Assembly (NCBI GenBank): GCA_028820945.1
Contig: JAPPHW010000082.1
Coordinates: 1 to 13,940, forward strand
DNA from: Defluviicoccus sp.
GTDB lineage: Bacteria; Pseudomonadota; Alphaproteobacteria; MPNO01
Direction of reading: 5' to 3'
Length of the DNA: 13,940 nucleotides
Each line of letters begins with the position of its first letter. Position 1 is the first letter of the stretch. Positions 7,293-13,833 of the stretch are shown in pieces. The position numbers and the translations under genes are program-made. The notes under the pieces were generated by a model. The model saw only the letters and a list, made by a program, of their open reading frames with translations. It made no database searches and had not been told where the DNA came from.

Positions 7293-8522
7293 TCAGGCGG
7301 CGTCGAGCGATGGCTCGCGGGCGCGCCCGAACAGGGTGAACCAGACCATGACGAGCACGGCGACAACCAGCGCCGGCAGCGCGCTGATATTGACCCAGCT
7401 CCAGCCGAGGAAATGGATCAGTGCGCCCGAGGACAGCGATCCGATGGCGACGAAAGTATAGACGATGAAGTTGGACGCGCCCTGCGCGCGGTTCCGCTCC
7501 ACCGGGGTATGTGCCCCGGCCAGCAGGGTCGTCCCCGCGGTGAAAGCGAAGTTCCAGCCGATTCCGAGCAGCAGCATCGAGAGCCAGTAGTCGAACACCG
7601 CCTCGCCGCTCAGGGCGACCGCGACGCAGACGAACTGGAGCGCGAACCCGGTGAAGATGATCGCGATCTCGCCCACCTTCTTGATGAACCAGCCGGTCAC
7701 GAAGGACGGTCCGAACATGCCGAGGCTGTGCCACATGATCACCCAGGCTGTCTGCTCGAAATGGTGGTTGGAGTGCGCCATGGCGATCGGCGTCGCGGTC
7801 ATCAGGATCGCCATCACGCTGTGGGCGATGAGCACCGACGCCGTGGCGGCGACGAACGCCGGCTGGAGAACGATGGCGCCGAGCGGGCGCTGTTTCTGCG
7901 CCGCCTGCGTGGCGGAGAGAGGCGGAATGTTGAGGAACATCAGCACCAGCGCGCTCAGGAGCGTTGTGCCGACCAGGAAGAGGTAGGATCCGAGGAAGCT
8001 CGCCCCGGCGAACATATCGTGGCCCAGCTTGGCGAACTCGGCGCCGACCACGGAGGCCACGACCCCGCCGGCCAGCACGAGGGACACGGCGGTTCCGCGG
8101 AATTCCCGCGACGCCGTATCCGTCGCGGCGAAGCGGTAGAGTTGGGCGAAGCCGGAAAAGAACCCGAAGATCAGATTGCCGACGGTGAAGGTCCAGAAAT
8201 CGGCCTCCATTATTCCGATCATGCAGATCACGCCGCCCACGGCACCGATCAGCGAGCCCACGACGAAGCCCGCACGCCGCCCGATCCGGCGCATCAGCAT
8301 CGAGGCGGGATAGGAAGCCGCCGCGGTGCCGACGATCACCAGCGCCGCGGGAAGCGTCGCCAGCCCCTTGTGCTCGGCGAAGCTGTAGGCGACCAGGGCC
8401 GCGGTCGCGACCAGCAGCGTGCGCCCCGCGCCGAACAGCATCTGGCAGGTCGCGAGCACCAGTACGTTGCGCCGTTCCTGGACGGTGAACACCGATCGGA
8501 TTGCCGACAGAGTTCCGTTCAT
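7293..8522 (-). CDS. Major facilitator superfamily transporter
   Basis: This 409-residue protein has about twelve hydrophobic helices, the standard MFS size. The loop between helices 2 and 3 carries a motif-A-like stretch (MLMRRIGRRAG, about 76-85). GFFSGFAQLYRFAATD near 120-135 and WVIMWHSLGMFGPSF near 251-265 resemble an MFS subgroup common in proteobacteria without assigned substrates. No drug-class or sugar-class signature is visible. The ATG at 8520-8522 has a GGGAG about 14 bases upstream, slightly far. It is transcribed divergently from the amidohydrolase gene across a 110-base region with a palindromic candidate operator, so shared control and transport of a compound handled by the amidohydrolase cluster are plausible but inferred. 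Confidence 0.87.
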   Translation of the reverse strand: MNGTLSAIRSVFTVQERRNVLVLATCQMLFGAGRTLLVATAALVAYSFAEHKGLATLPAALVIVGTAAASYPASMLMRRIGRRAGFVVGSLIGAVGGVICMIGIMEADFWTFTVGNLIFGFFSGFAQLYRFAATDTASREFRGTAVSLVLAGGVVASVVGAEFAKLGHDMFAGASFLGSYLFLVGTTLLSALVLMFLNIPPLSATQAAQKQRPLGAIVLQPAFVAATASVLIAHSVMAILMTATPIAMAHSNHHFEQTAWVIMWHSLGMFGPSFVTGWFIKKVGEIAIIFTGFALQFVCVAVALSGEAVFDYWLSMLLLGIGWNFAFTAGTTLLAGAHTPVERNRAQGASNFIVYTFVAIGSLSSGALIHFLGWSWVNISALPALVVAVLVMVWFTLFGRAREPSLDAA

Positions 8523-8565
8523 GCGGATGAGCTACTCCCGCGCGGACGCCACCGAACCGGGTTGG

Positions 8566-8588
8566 TAAAATGGCGCCCGCCCATTTTA
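8566..8588. promoter_or_regulatory. Perfect inverted repeat in the divergent MFS/amidohydrolase region (candidate operator)
   Basis: The arms TAAAATGG (8566-8573) and CCATTTTA (8581-8588) are perfect reverse complements separated by 7 bases, centre-to-centre about 15 bases. The arms are AT-rich in a very GC-rich gap. Each arm also contains TAAAAT, one base from the sigma-70 -10 consensus, one per strand, so the site could overlap two divergent promoters. No convincing -35 hexamer was found for either. The size suits a homodimeric repressor, but no regulator gene is in the window. Confidence 0.5.
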
Positions 8589-8632
8589 GCCGCCCGCGCG
8601 CGGCCGAATCCAACCGGAGACCGAATCCCCAA

Positions 8633-10033
8633 ATGTCCAGCACCGCCGACAGGCTGATTACGAACATCGACTGGCTGATTACCGTCGACGAGCGCCGCCG
8701 CATCGTCCGCGACGCCGCCGTCGCGATCGCGGACGGGAAGATCGCGGCGGTCGGCAAGACGGCGGCGATCGAGGCCGAGTGGCGGGCCGATTCTGTCACC
8801 GACGCGTCCGGCATGGTGGGAACGCCCGGCTTCGTCGACAACCATCTTCACTCGTCCTTCCAGATGGCGCGGGGGCTGGCCGACGAGGCCAACGCGCAGT
8901 CCTTCCTGTTCGACCACATGTATCCCTATGAAGGGGCGATGGAGCGGGACGACGTGCTGGTGAGCGCGTCCCTGACCGCGATGGAGATGCTGCGCCACGG
9001 GGTGACCTGTTTCGTCGATCCGGGCAACTACCACCCCGACGCGACCGTCGAGGCTGTCGGCGGGGCGGGAATGCGGATGGTCATCGCGCGGTCCTCCTTC
9101 GACCGCACCAAGTCGGTGATGGGCATCCTGCCCGAGGCGATGATCGAGACCGCCGGAGACTGCATCGCGCGGACGGCTGAACTGATGGGACGCTTCGACG
9201 GCGCGCATGACGGGCGGGTCTCGGTGAGCGCTTCCTTCCGCGGGCTCAACAACGCGTCCGATGAGCTGATTACCGGCCTCAAGGCGCTGGCGGACGAGCG
9301 CGGCTGCATGCTCCAGACCCATGCGTGCTTCTCCTACTCGACCCATGACGGCTGCCTGGCCGCCTTCGGCATGCCGGAGATCGAGCGGCTCGAGGCGCTC
9401 GGCGTGCTGGACGAGCGGATGCTGCTGGTCCATTCCGGCTGGCTCGAGCCGCACGAGGTGGAGATCATTGCCCGGCGCGGCCCCACCCTGGTCGCGGCGC
9501 CGTCGTCGAGCATGCACAACGGCTATGGCAATTTCGTCATGGGGAAGCTGCCGGAGCTCGCGGCGCTCGGCGTCAACGTCGCCATCGGGTCGGACCACGC
9601 GTGCTCCGGCATCACCGACATGGCGCAGGAAATGCTGCTGCTCGCCGGCGGCTACAAGGAGGCGCGGATCAACCCGCGCGTCCTGCCGCCGGAACAGGTG
9701 ATCGAAATGGCCACGATCAACGGCGCGCGCGGCGCCGGGCTCGCGGACCGGATCGGCTCCATCGAGGTCGGCAAGGAGGCCGACATCGTGCTGTTCGACA
9801 CCCGCTATCCCGAATGGCAGCCGCTCTACAATCCGGTCTCCAACCTGGTCTACGCCGCCACCGGCAATTCGGTGAGCGAAGTGTTCGTCCGCGGCGCCCA
9901 CCTCGTCTCCGGCGGCCGCTGCACGACGATCGACGAAGACGCGGTGCTCCGGGAGGTCGCGGCCACGGCGGAGCGTATCGCCGGGCGCCTCGACATGGAC
10001 CGCATCGTCAAGCTGACCTGGCCCGTGGAGTAG
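8633..10033 (+). CDS. Metal-dependent amidohydrolase (ATZ/TRZ / cytosine-deaminase-like)
   Basis: From the ATG at 8633 the protein has 466 residues, usual for the amidohydrolase superfamily. An N-terminal beta-sandwich piece (RLITNIDWLITVD) leads to the TIM barrel. Metal ligands are visible in order: H71-x-H73 (DNHLHSS), H220 (MLQTHA), H257 (LLVHSGW) and D311 (GSDHA). No carboxylated lysine is evident, so a mononuclear metal centre as in the ATZ/TRZ, guanine and cytosine deaminases is likely; such enzymes deaminate or dechlorinate N-heterocycles. The C-terminal GSIEVGKEADIVLFD is the typical return to the sandwich domain. An upstream in-frame ATG at 8570 would add 21 low-complexity residues and lies inside the candidate operator. 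The ATG at 8633 has GGAGA 12 bases before it and was preferred. Substrate unknown. Confidence 0.88.
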   Translation: MSSTADRLITNIDWLITVDERRRIVRDAAVAIADGKIAAVGKTAAIEAEWRADSVTDASGMVGTPGFVDNHLHSSFQMARGLADEANAQSFLFDHMYPYEGAMERDDVLVSASLTAMEMLRHGVTCFVDPGNYHPDATVEAVGGAGMRMVIARSSFDRTKSVMGILPEAMIETAGDCIARTAELMGRFDGAHDGRVSVSASFRGLNNASDELITGLKALADERGCMLQTHACFSYSTHDGCLAAFGMPEIERLEALGVLDERMLLVHSGWLEPHEVEIIARRGPTLVAAPSSSMHNGYGNFVMGKLPELAALGVNVAIGSDHACSGITDMAQEMLLLAGGYKEARINPRVLPPEQVIEMATINGARGAGLADRIGSIEVGKEADIVLFDTRYPEWQPLYNPVSNLVYAATGNSVSEVFVRGAHLVSGGRCTTIDEDAVLREVAATAERIAGRLDMDRIVKLTWPVE

Positions 10034-10092
10034 CGCGTGCCGCCCCTTGCGCCTATGCTCGCGCCAACGTCAATCCTGCCGGATGCGCCGAT

Positions 10093-10941
10093 ATGAGCAC
10101 CATTCTGGAAGACACCGTCGACCGCGCCGCCGCGCCCGATTTCGTCGAGGCGGAGGTCAGGTATGTCGTCGACGACGGCGCCCCGCCCTATCGCTACATC
10201 GACTGGCCCGAGATGCAGGACAAGGACCGTCCCCCGGCGTACGAGCCCCGGCGGGTCAGGATCAGGAACGGCCGGACGTCGGGCGAGACCTTCGCCCTCG
10301 CGACCCATGGCTTCACGTTGGTGAATCGCCCGACGAGGGTGAAAAACTTCTACGACGAGGACGAGGTTCTCCGCGTCTACTACCCCGAGACAGAGGCGCT
10401 GATAAAGGCCGAATCCGGCGCGAAGCGGGTCATCGTCTTCGATCACACGGTGCGCACCGCCGACAAGTCGCGGCTCGCCGAACGTTGGGTGCGCGAGACC
10501 GTGCACGCGGTCCACAACGACTATACCGAGCGTTCCGCGCCGCAGCGGGTGCGCGACTTCCTGCCGCCCGACGAGGCCGAGGAGGCGCTCAAGGGCCGCT
10601 ACGGGATCGTCCAGACCTGGCGGTCGGTCGCGCCCCGGGTCGAGTCCGAGCCGCTCGCCATGTGCGACGGCAAGTCGATCCCCGAAGTCGGCTTCATCCC
10701 CTACGAGCGCCGATACAGGGACCGCACCGCGGAGACCTATCACCTCTCCTACAGCCCCGAGCACCGTTTCTTCTACTTCCCGCAGATGACGCGGGACGAG
10801 GCGATGGTCTTCAAGGTGTTCGACACCGACGCTTCCGCCGGGGTTCGCTTCACCGCCCATACCGCGTTCCACGACCCGACCACCCCGCCCGACGCGAAGG
10901 GCCGCGAGAGCATCGAAATGAGGGCGCTCGCCTTTTATTGA
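10093..10941 (+). CDS. CmcJ/NvfI-type oxidoreductase (putative Fe(II)/2-oxoglutarate oxygenase)
   Basis: The protein has 282 residues. Its layout fits the family that includes bacterial CmcJ (cephamycin 7-alpha-methoxylation) and fungal NvfI and AsaB-like proteins: NFYDEDEVLRVYYPE near 85-99, VIVFDHTVR near 113-121, HAVHNDYTE near 138-146, ETYHLSY, FYFPQMTRDEAMVFKVFD near 227-244, HTAFHDP near 256-262, and RESIEMRALAFY at the end. H141-x-D143 and H256 are the likely iron triad, and R271 with S273 may bind 2-oxoglutarate; these residue roles are inferred. The substrate is unknown. The gene starts 59 bases after the amidohydrolase stop. The ATG has only a weak CCGGAT before it, and no other in-frame start fits. 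It is probably in the same transcript as the amidohydrolase. Confidence 0.8.
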   Translation: MSTILEDTVDRAAAPDFVEAEVRYVVDDGAPPYRYIDWPEMQDKDRPPAYEPRRVRIRNGRTSGETFALATHGFTLVNRPTRVKNFYDEDEVLRVYYPETEALIKAESGAKRVIVFDHTVRTADKSRLAERWVRETVHAVHNDYTERSAPQRVRDFLPPDEAEEALKGRYGIVQTWRSVAPRVESEPLAMCDGKSIPEVGFIPYERRYRDRTAETYHLSYSPEHRFFYFPQMTRDEAMVFKVFDTDASAGVRFTAHTAFHDPTTPPDAKGRESIEMRALAFY

Positions 10942-10995
10942 CGCACGTCTCCGCGACGCGCGGGCTCCCGATCGCCGCCGTTACCGACGGGCGAC

Positions 10996-11014
10996 GGGGA
11001 CGATCCTCGTCCCC
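10996..11014 (+). terminator. Stable hairpin after the CmcJ/NvfI-type gene
   Basis: GGGGACGA (10996-11003) and TCGTCCCC (11007-11014) form a perfect 8-bp GC-rich stem with a 3-base loop, 54 bases past the preceding stop. There is no following T-run, so it is not a classic intrinsic terminator. It may still be a transcript end or a 3'-end stabiliser before the next promoter. Confidence 0.35.
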
Positions 11015-11049
11015 AAGGCCGGCGGCGGATGTGCACGAAAGGGGAGAGC

Positions 11050-11078
11050 TTGCCGACCGAAGGCAATCGGCCTAGCTT
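11050..11078 (+). promoter_or_regulatory. Possible sigma-70 promoter of the DHDPS-like gene
   Basis: TTGCCG (11050-11055) and TAGCTT (11073-11078) are separated by 17 bases and lie 38 bases before the ATG at 11116. Four of six bases match in each hexamer. It follows the hairpin at 10996-11014, consistent with a new transcript for the aldolase and NmrA-like genes. Weak evidence. Confidence 0.3.
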
Positions 11079-11115
11079 TCCCGATACGATCCGCTGAAAA
11101 AAGAGGGGCCCGCGG

Positions 11116-12072
11116 ATGCCGCGATTCAAGGATTTCGAGCCGACCGGGGTGATTCCGGCGACGCTGCTCGCGTTTAACGAGGATTTCAGCATCGACGAGG
11201 AGGCGACGCGGCGGCATCTGCGCGACGTATGCTCGGTGGACGGGATTAGCGCGGTCGCGGTCAACGCGCACGCCTCCGAGGTCCACGCCTGCACCTTCGA
11301 GGAGCAGGTCCGCATCCTCGACCTCACGATGGAGGAGGTCGGCGACCGCCTGCCGGTGATCAACGGGGTCTATGCCGACGGCAGCCTCGAGGCGGCGAGG
11401 ATCGCCCGCATGGCCGAAGCCGGCGGCGCGTCGGCGCTGCTCGTCCTGCCGCCCCATTCGATCGGGCTGTTCGGCGGGCAGAAGCGGCCGGAGAGCGCGG
11501 TCACCCATTTCAAGACCATCGCGGATGCGACCGACCTTCCCATCGTCGTGTTCCAGTACCCGGGGGCTTACGCCTATCCGCTGGATACGCTTCTCCGCAT
11601 GGCCGACGAGGTGCCGACGATCCGCGCGATCAAGGACTGGTCGCCGCCGATGGAGCATGAGCGCCACATCCGCGTCCTCCAGTCGTTGCCGCGGCCGGTG
11701 CATGTGCTGAGCACCAACAGCGCCTGGCTGATGTCGTCGCTGACCATGGGCTGCGACGGGCTGCTATCCGGCGCGGGCAGCGTGATCGCCGATCTCCAGG
11801 TGGCGCTGTTCCGGGCGGTCAGGACGGGCGACCTCGCGCGCGCCCGGGAAATCAACGACCGCATCTACCCGGCCGCCGCCTGCTTCTACACCGAGCCGTT
11901 CGGCGACATGCACAACCGCATGAAGGAGGCGCTGGTGATTCTCGGCCGGTTGCCCCGCGCGGTGGTGCGGCCGCCGCTGGTCAAGCCGGAACCGGACGAG
12001 ATCGATCGCATCGCCCAGGCGATGGCCGACGCCCGCATCGAACGCGCGGGCGCCGCGCTCGAAGCCGCCTGA
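11116..12072 (+). CDS. Dihydrodipicolinate synthase (DapA)-family aldolase/lyase
   Basis: This 318-residue TIM-barrel class I aldolase of the DHDPS/N-acetylneuraminate lyase superfamily carries its Schiff-base lysine at K173 (IRAIKDWS). The tyrosine that activates it is Y148 (VVFQYPG). The substrate-carboxylate motif, GTTGE in true DapA, is here NAHASE near 50-55, and the protein is longer than DapA (about 290). It is thus a paralogue making or cleaving another 2-oxo acid, not lysine-pathway DapA. Members of this group include dehydratases and retro-aldolases for sugar acids and aromatic side chains. The ATG has GAGGGG 7 bases upstream, a good ribosome site. The NmrA-like gene starts 10 bases after its stop, so the two are probably co-transcribed. 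Confidence 0.88.
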   Translation: MPRFKDFEPTGVIPATLLAFNEDFSIDEEATRRHLRDVCSVDGISAVAVNAHASEVHACTFEEQVRILDLTMEEVGDRLPVINGVYADGSLEAARIARMAEAGGASALLVLPPHSIGLFGGQKRPESAVTHFKTIADATDLPIVVFQYPGAYAYPLDTLLRMADEVPTIRAIKDWSPPMEHERHIRVLQSLPRPVHVLSTNSAWLMSSLTMGCDGLLSGAGSVIADLQVALFRAVRTGDLARAREINDRIYPAAACFYTEPFGDMHNRMKEALVILGRLPRAVVRPPLVKPEPDEIDRIAQAMADARIERAGAALEAA

Positions 12073-12082
12073 ACCGCCCGCC

Positions 12083-12946
12083 ATGATCGTCATCGTCGGC
12101 GCGTCCGGCGCCGTCGGTACGCCCGCGATCCGCCATCTCGCCCGGATGGGCGCCAGCGTCCGTGCACTTACCTCTAACCCGCGCTCGGCCGAGCGGCTTA
12201 CCGGTCTGGGCGTTTCCGAGACCGTCATCGGCGACTTCCGTTCCGATGCCGATCTCGCGCGCGCCCTCGCCGGGGCGGAGTCGGTGTTGCTTGTCTCGCC
12301 GCGCTTCACCGAGGACGAGGCCGAGATCGGCATTCGCGCCGTCGAGGCGGCGAAGGGGGAGGGGGTCGGGCATTTCGTCTACTCGTCCGCCTTCCACCCG
12401 CAGATGTCGGGGATGGATCACCACGCGACCAAACTGCGGATCGAGGAGGCGGTGATCGAATCGGGCCTCGCCTTCACCATCGTCCAGCCCTCGATGTTCA
12501 TGCAGAACATCCGTGTCGAATGGCGCGATGTCGTCGATAACGGCGTCTATCCGCGCCCCTATTCGCCACACCGGAAGATGAGCGTCATCGATACCGGGGA
12601 CCTCGGAGAGGCGATCGCCCGGGTGTTGACCGATCCCACGCTGCGCGGCGGCACCTATGAGCTGTGCAGCGGCGAATCGCTGACTCATGCGGAGATGGCG
12701 GCGATCTTCGCCGAGGTGCTGGGACGGGAGGTGACGGCGCGACAGCGTTCGCTCGAGGACTGGAGATCCTGGGCCGCCGAACGCGGTTGGGCGAAGTGGT
12801 CGATCGAGGCCTACGCCAGAATGTGCGACCACTACGACGCGCACGGCTATCCCGGCGGCAACGCGCTCGCGCTCCGCGCCATCCTCGGCCGCGAGCCCAC
12901 CGGATACCGCGCCTTCGCCGAACGCTTCGCGAAAGAGATGGGGTAG
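12083..12946 (+). CDS. NmrA-like atypical SDR, NAD(P)-binding protein
   Basis: This 287-residue protein of the NmrA/HSCARG atypical SDR group starts at once with the Rossmann strand MIVIVGASGAVG (GxxGxxG at 6-12). Further family features are SVRALTSNP near 25-33 (the Arg suits NADPH), HFVYSSAF near 97-104, K117 in ATKLRIEEAV and FTIVQPSMFMQN near 131-142. No Tyr-xxx-Lys dyad is present, which is common in this group; members are either redox sensors or quinone/nitrile-type reductases. The C-terminal ~100 residues form the substrate or dimer region. It lies 10 bases behind the DHDPS-like gene without its own ribosome site, suggesting coupled translation. It is the last intact gene of the + strand cluster. 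Confidence 0.85.
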   Translation: MIVIVGASGAVGTPAIRHLARMGASVRALTSNPRSAERLTGLGVSETVIGDFRSDADLARALAGAESVLLVSPRFTEDEAEIGIRAVEAAKGEGVGHFVYSSAFHPQMSGMDHHATKLRIEEAVIESGLAFTIVQPSMFMQNIRVEWRDVVDNGVYPRPYSPHRKMSVIDTGDLGEAIARVLTDPTLRGGTYELCSGESLTHAEMAAIFAEVLGREVTARQRSLEDWRSWAAERGWAKWSIEAYARMCDHYDAHGYPGGNALALRAILGREPTGYRAFAERFAKEMG

Positions 12947-12962
12947 AACGGGTGGGGGCTTT

Positions 12963-13012
12963 CACGCTATTCGTTGCAAACTGTACGGCGAATAGAAAAT
13001 CCGCCTAGCGTG
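12963..13012. repeat. Paired inverted repeats downstream of the NmrA-like gene
   Basis: CTATTCG (12967-12973) pairs with CGAATAG (12989-12995) across 15 bases. An outer pair, CACGCT (12963-12968) and AGCGTG (13007-13012), overlaps it by two bases, so the two stems cannot form fully at once. It may be a transcript end or alternative hairpin, but no T-run follows. Confidence 0.35.
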
Positions 13013-13033
13013 CCCATTCGCCCTGGGCGGCCC

Positions 13034-13070
13034 GATTCGGCGATTCCCGTCCCCCGGGGACGCGATTCCC
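13034..13070. repeat. Triple CGATTC repeat with a GC palindrome
   Basis: CGATTC occurs at 13033, 13041 and 13063; the last two extend to CGATTCCC and flank the inverted repeat GTCCCC-C-GGGGAC (13049-13061). Each copy contains GATTC, a GANTC site of the type methylated by CcrM in alphaproteobacteria. Confidence 0.35.
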
Positions 13071-13162
13071 TTCGGCGCGCGAAACATTGTTATGCGGGGG
13101 CACGTATTTTGTCACTTACCGCGCATTGTTGAGAGATTGGATAAGTCAGCAAGGTTGACCTT

Positions 13163-13178
13163 TGTTTCACGTGAAACA
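13163..13178. other. parS centromere site (ParB-binding palindrome)
   Basis: TGTTTCACGTGAAACA is a perfect 16-base palindrome identical to the chromosomal parS consensus bound by ParB, which loads there and spreads as a CTP-dependent clamp to drive origin segregation and SMC loading. It lies in an AT-rich non-coding stretch. It does not resemble the repABC-plasmid type of partition site. The ParA and ParB genes are not in the window. A TTGACC (13155-13160) upstream and TTAAAT (13179-13184) downstream could form promoter hexamers straddling it, but no gene follows closely. Confidence 0.88.
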
Positions 13179-13368
13179 TTAAATGCATCAGCTGCGACAG
13201 GCGCGCGCTCGCATGCGCTGGAATGGCCTAGTGTATGATTTTGTTAGTGAATGAAGGACCTTCCGGATTCGCCATCGCCGGACTGACGTCAGCGGAACGC
13301 GCTCCGGTTGGCTTTCATGTGTTGATCCTGTAGGTGACATTTGGATGACTTTCGAAAAGGCATGCGGC

Positions 13369-13800
13369 ATGTCAACTATTGCCGGAAAGCGGACGGCCAA
13401 TGTTAAGCTCACATTAAGCAAAAGGACCGTCGAGGCCCTCAAGCCGGGAGAGAAGCCCTTCATCGCCTGGGACGACAGGCTGACCGGGTTCGGGATGCGC
13501 GTCCAGCCCTCGGGCGTGCGGGTCCTATCTGGTGAACTACCGCGCCTCCGGCGGCGGCAGGCGGGCCGCCAACCGGCGCTTGGTCATCGGCCGGCACGGA
13601 CCGGTGACCGCCGAGCAGGCAAGACGGATCGCGCACGAGACGCTGGGCAGGGTCGCCGTCGGGGAGGGTCCGGCGGAGGGGCGGACCCGGTCGCGCTCGG
13701 TGCCCACGCTGCGCGAGGCCTTCCAGGAGTTTCTTTCCGTCGGTCCGGAGAGGAAGGCGAGCACGCTCGAGACCTACCGCAGGACCGTCTACATGACTGG
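13369..13800 (+). pseudogene. Tyrosine-type phage integrase, N-terminal fragment, frameshifted and truncated
   Basis: The first frame gives VKLTLSKRTVEALKPGEKPFIAWDD-like sequence through GMRVQPSGVR, the arm-type DNA-binding (DUF4102) domain of tyrosine integrases. After 13521 the family sequence continues one base later as SYLVNYRA, GRHGPVTAEQARRIA and the core-binding start TLREAFQEFLSVGPERKASTLETYRRT. An extra G in GGG at 13520-13522 explains the shift. From about 13795 the similarity stops, so the catalytic domain with the R-H-R-Y residues is missing. The second frame stays open to 13921 but there overlaps antisense coding sequence. The ATG at 13369 has AAAAGG 8 bases before it; 13345 is an alternative start. 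The gene cannot make an active recombinase. A sequencing error could explain the shift but not the truncation. Confidence 0.75.
13403..13417. promoter_or_regulatory. CtrA-type box TTAA-N7-TTAA
   Basis: TTAA (13403-13406), seven bases, then TTAA (13414-13417) equals the full consensus for the alphaproteobacterial cell-cycle regulator CtrA. It lies within the first codons of the integrase remnant, about 225 bases from parS. Such a motif is improbable by chance in DNA this GC-rich, but the bases also encode family-conserved residues, so function is uncertain. Confidence 0.4.
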
Positions 13801-13833
13801 CAAGACCCTCACCGATGCCCGCGCCCGCCCGCT

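Larger units (their letters stand above)
12947..13368. other. Non-coding region with parS, repeats and palindromes
   Basis: No coding frame with family similarity or reasonable codon use was seen here. The left half is GC-rich and carries repeats. The right half, from about 13080, is clearly more AT-rich than the rest of the window. It holds the parS site (13163-13178), a CTGACGTCAG palindrome (13283-13292) and a GAAGG-A-CCTTC palindrome (13253-13263). No tRNA gene was found beside the integrase remnant. Confidence 0.6.

Noticed and set aside
8570..8632. Longer amidohydrolase start at 8570
   Set aside because: It would place 21 low-complexity residues before the conserved domain and start inside the palindromic candidate operator.
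13081..13092. Second parS-like half-site (GAAACATTGTT)
   Set aside because: Only a half palindrome with a mismatch; the CACGTG core is missing.
13136..13144. Possible DnaA box (ATTGGATAA, reverse of TTATCCAAT)
   Set aside because: It matches only seven of nine positions, stands alone, and there is no AT-rich unwinding element, so calling an origin here is not supported.
13183..13254. 23-residue open frame directly after parS
   Set aside because: There is no ribosome site and no recognisable sequence, and the length is expected by chance.
12947..13368. tRNA gene as integration site next to the integrase remnant
   Set aside because: No T-arm consensus or foldable cloverleaf could be found on either strand.
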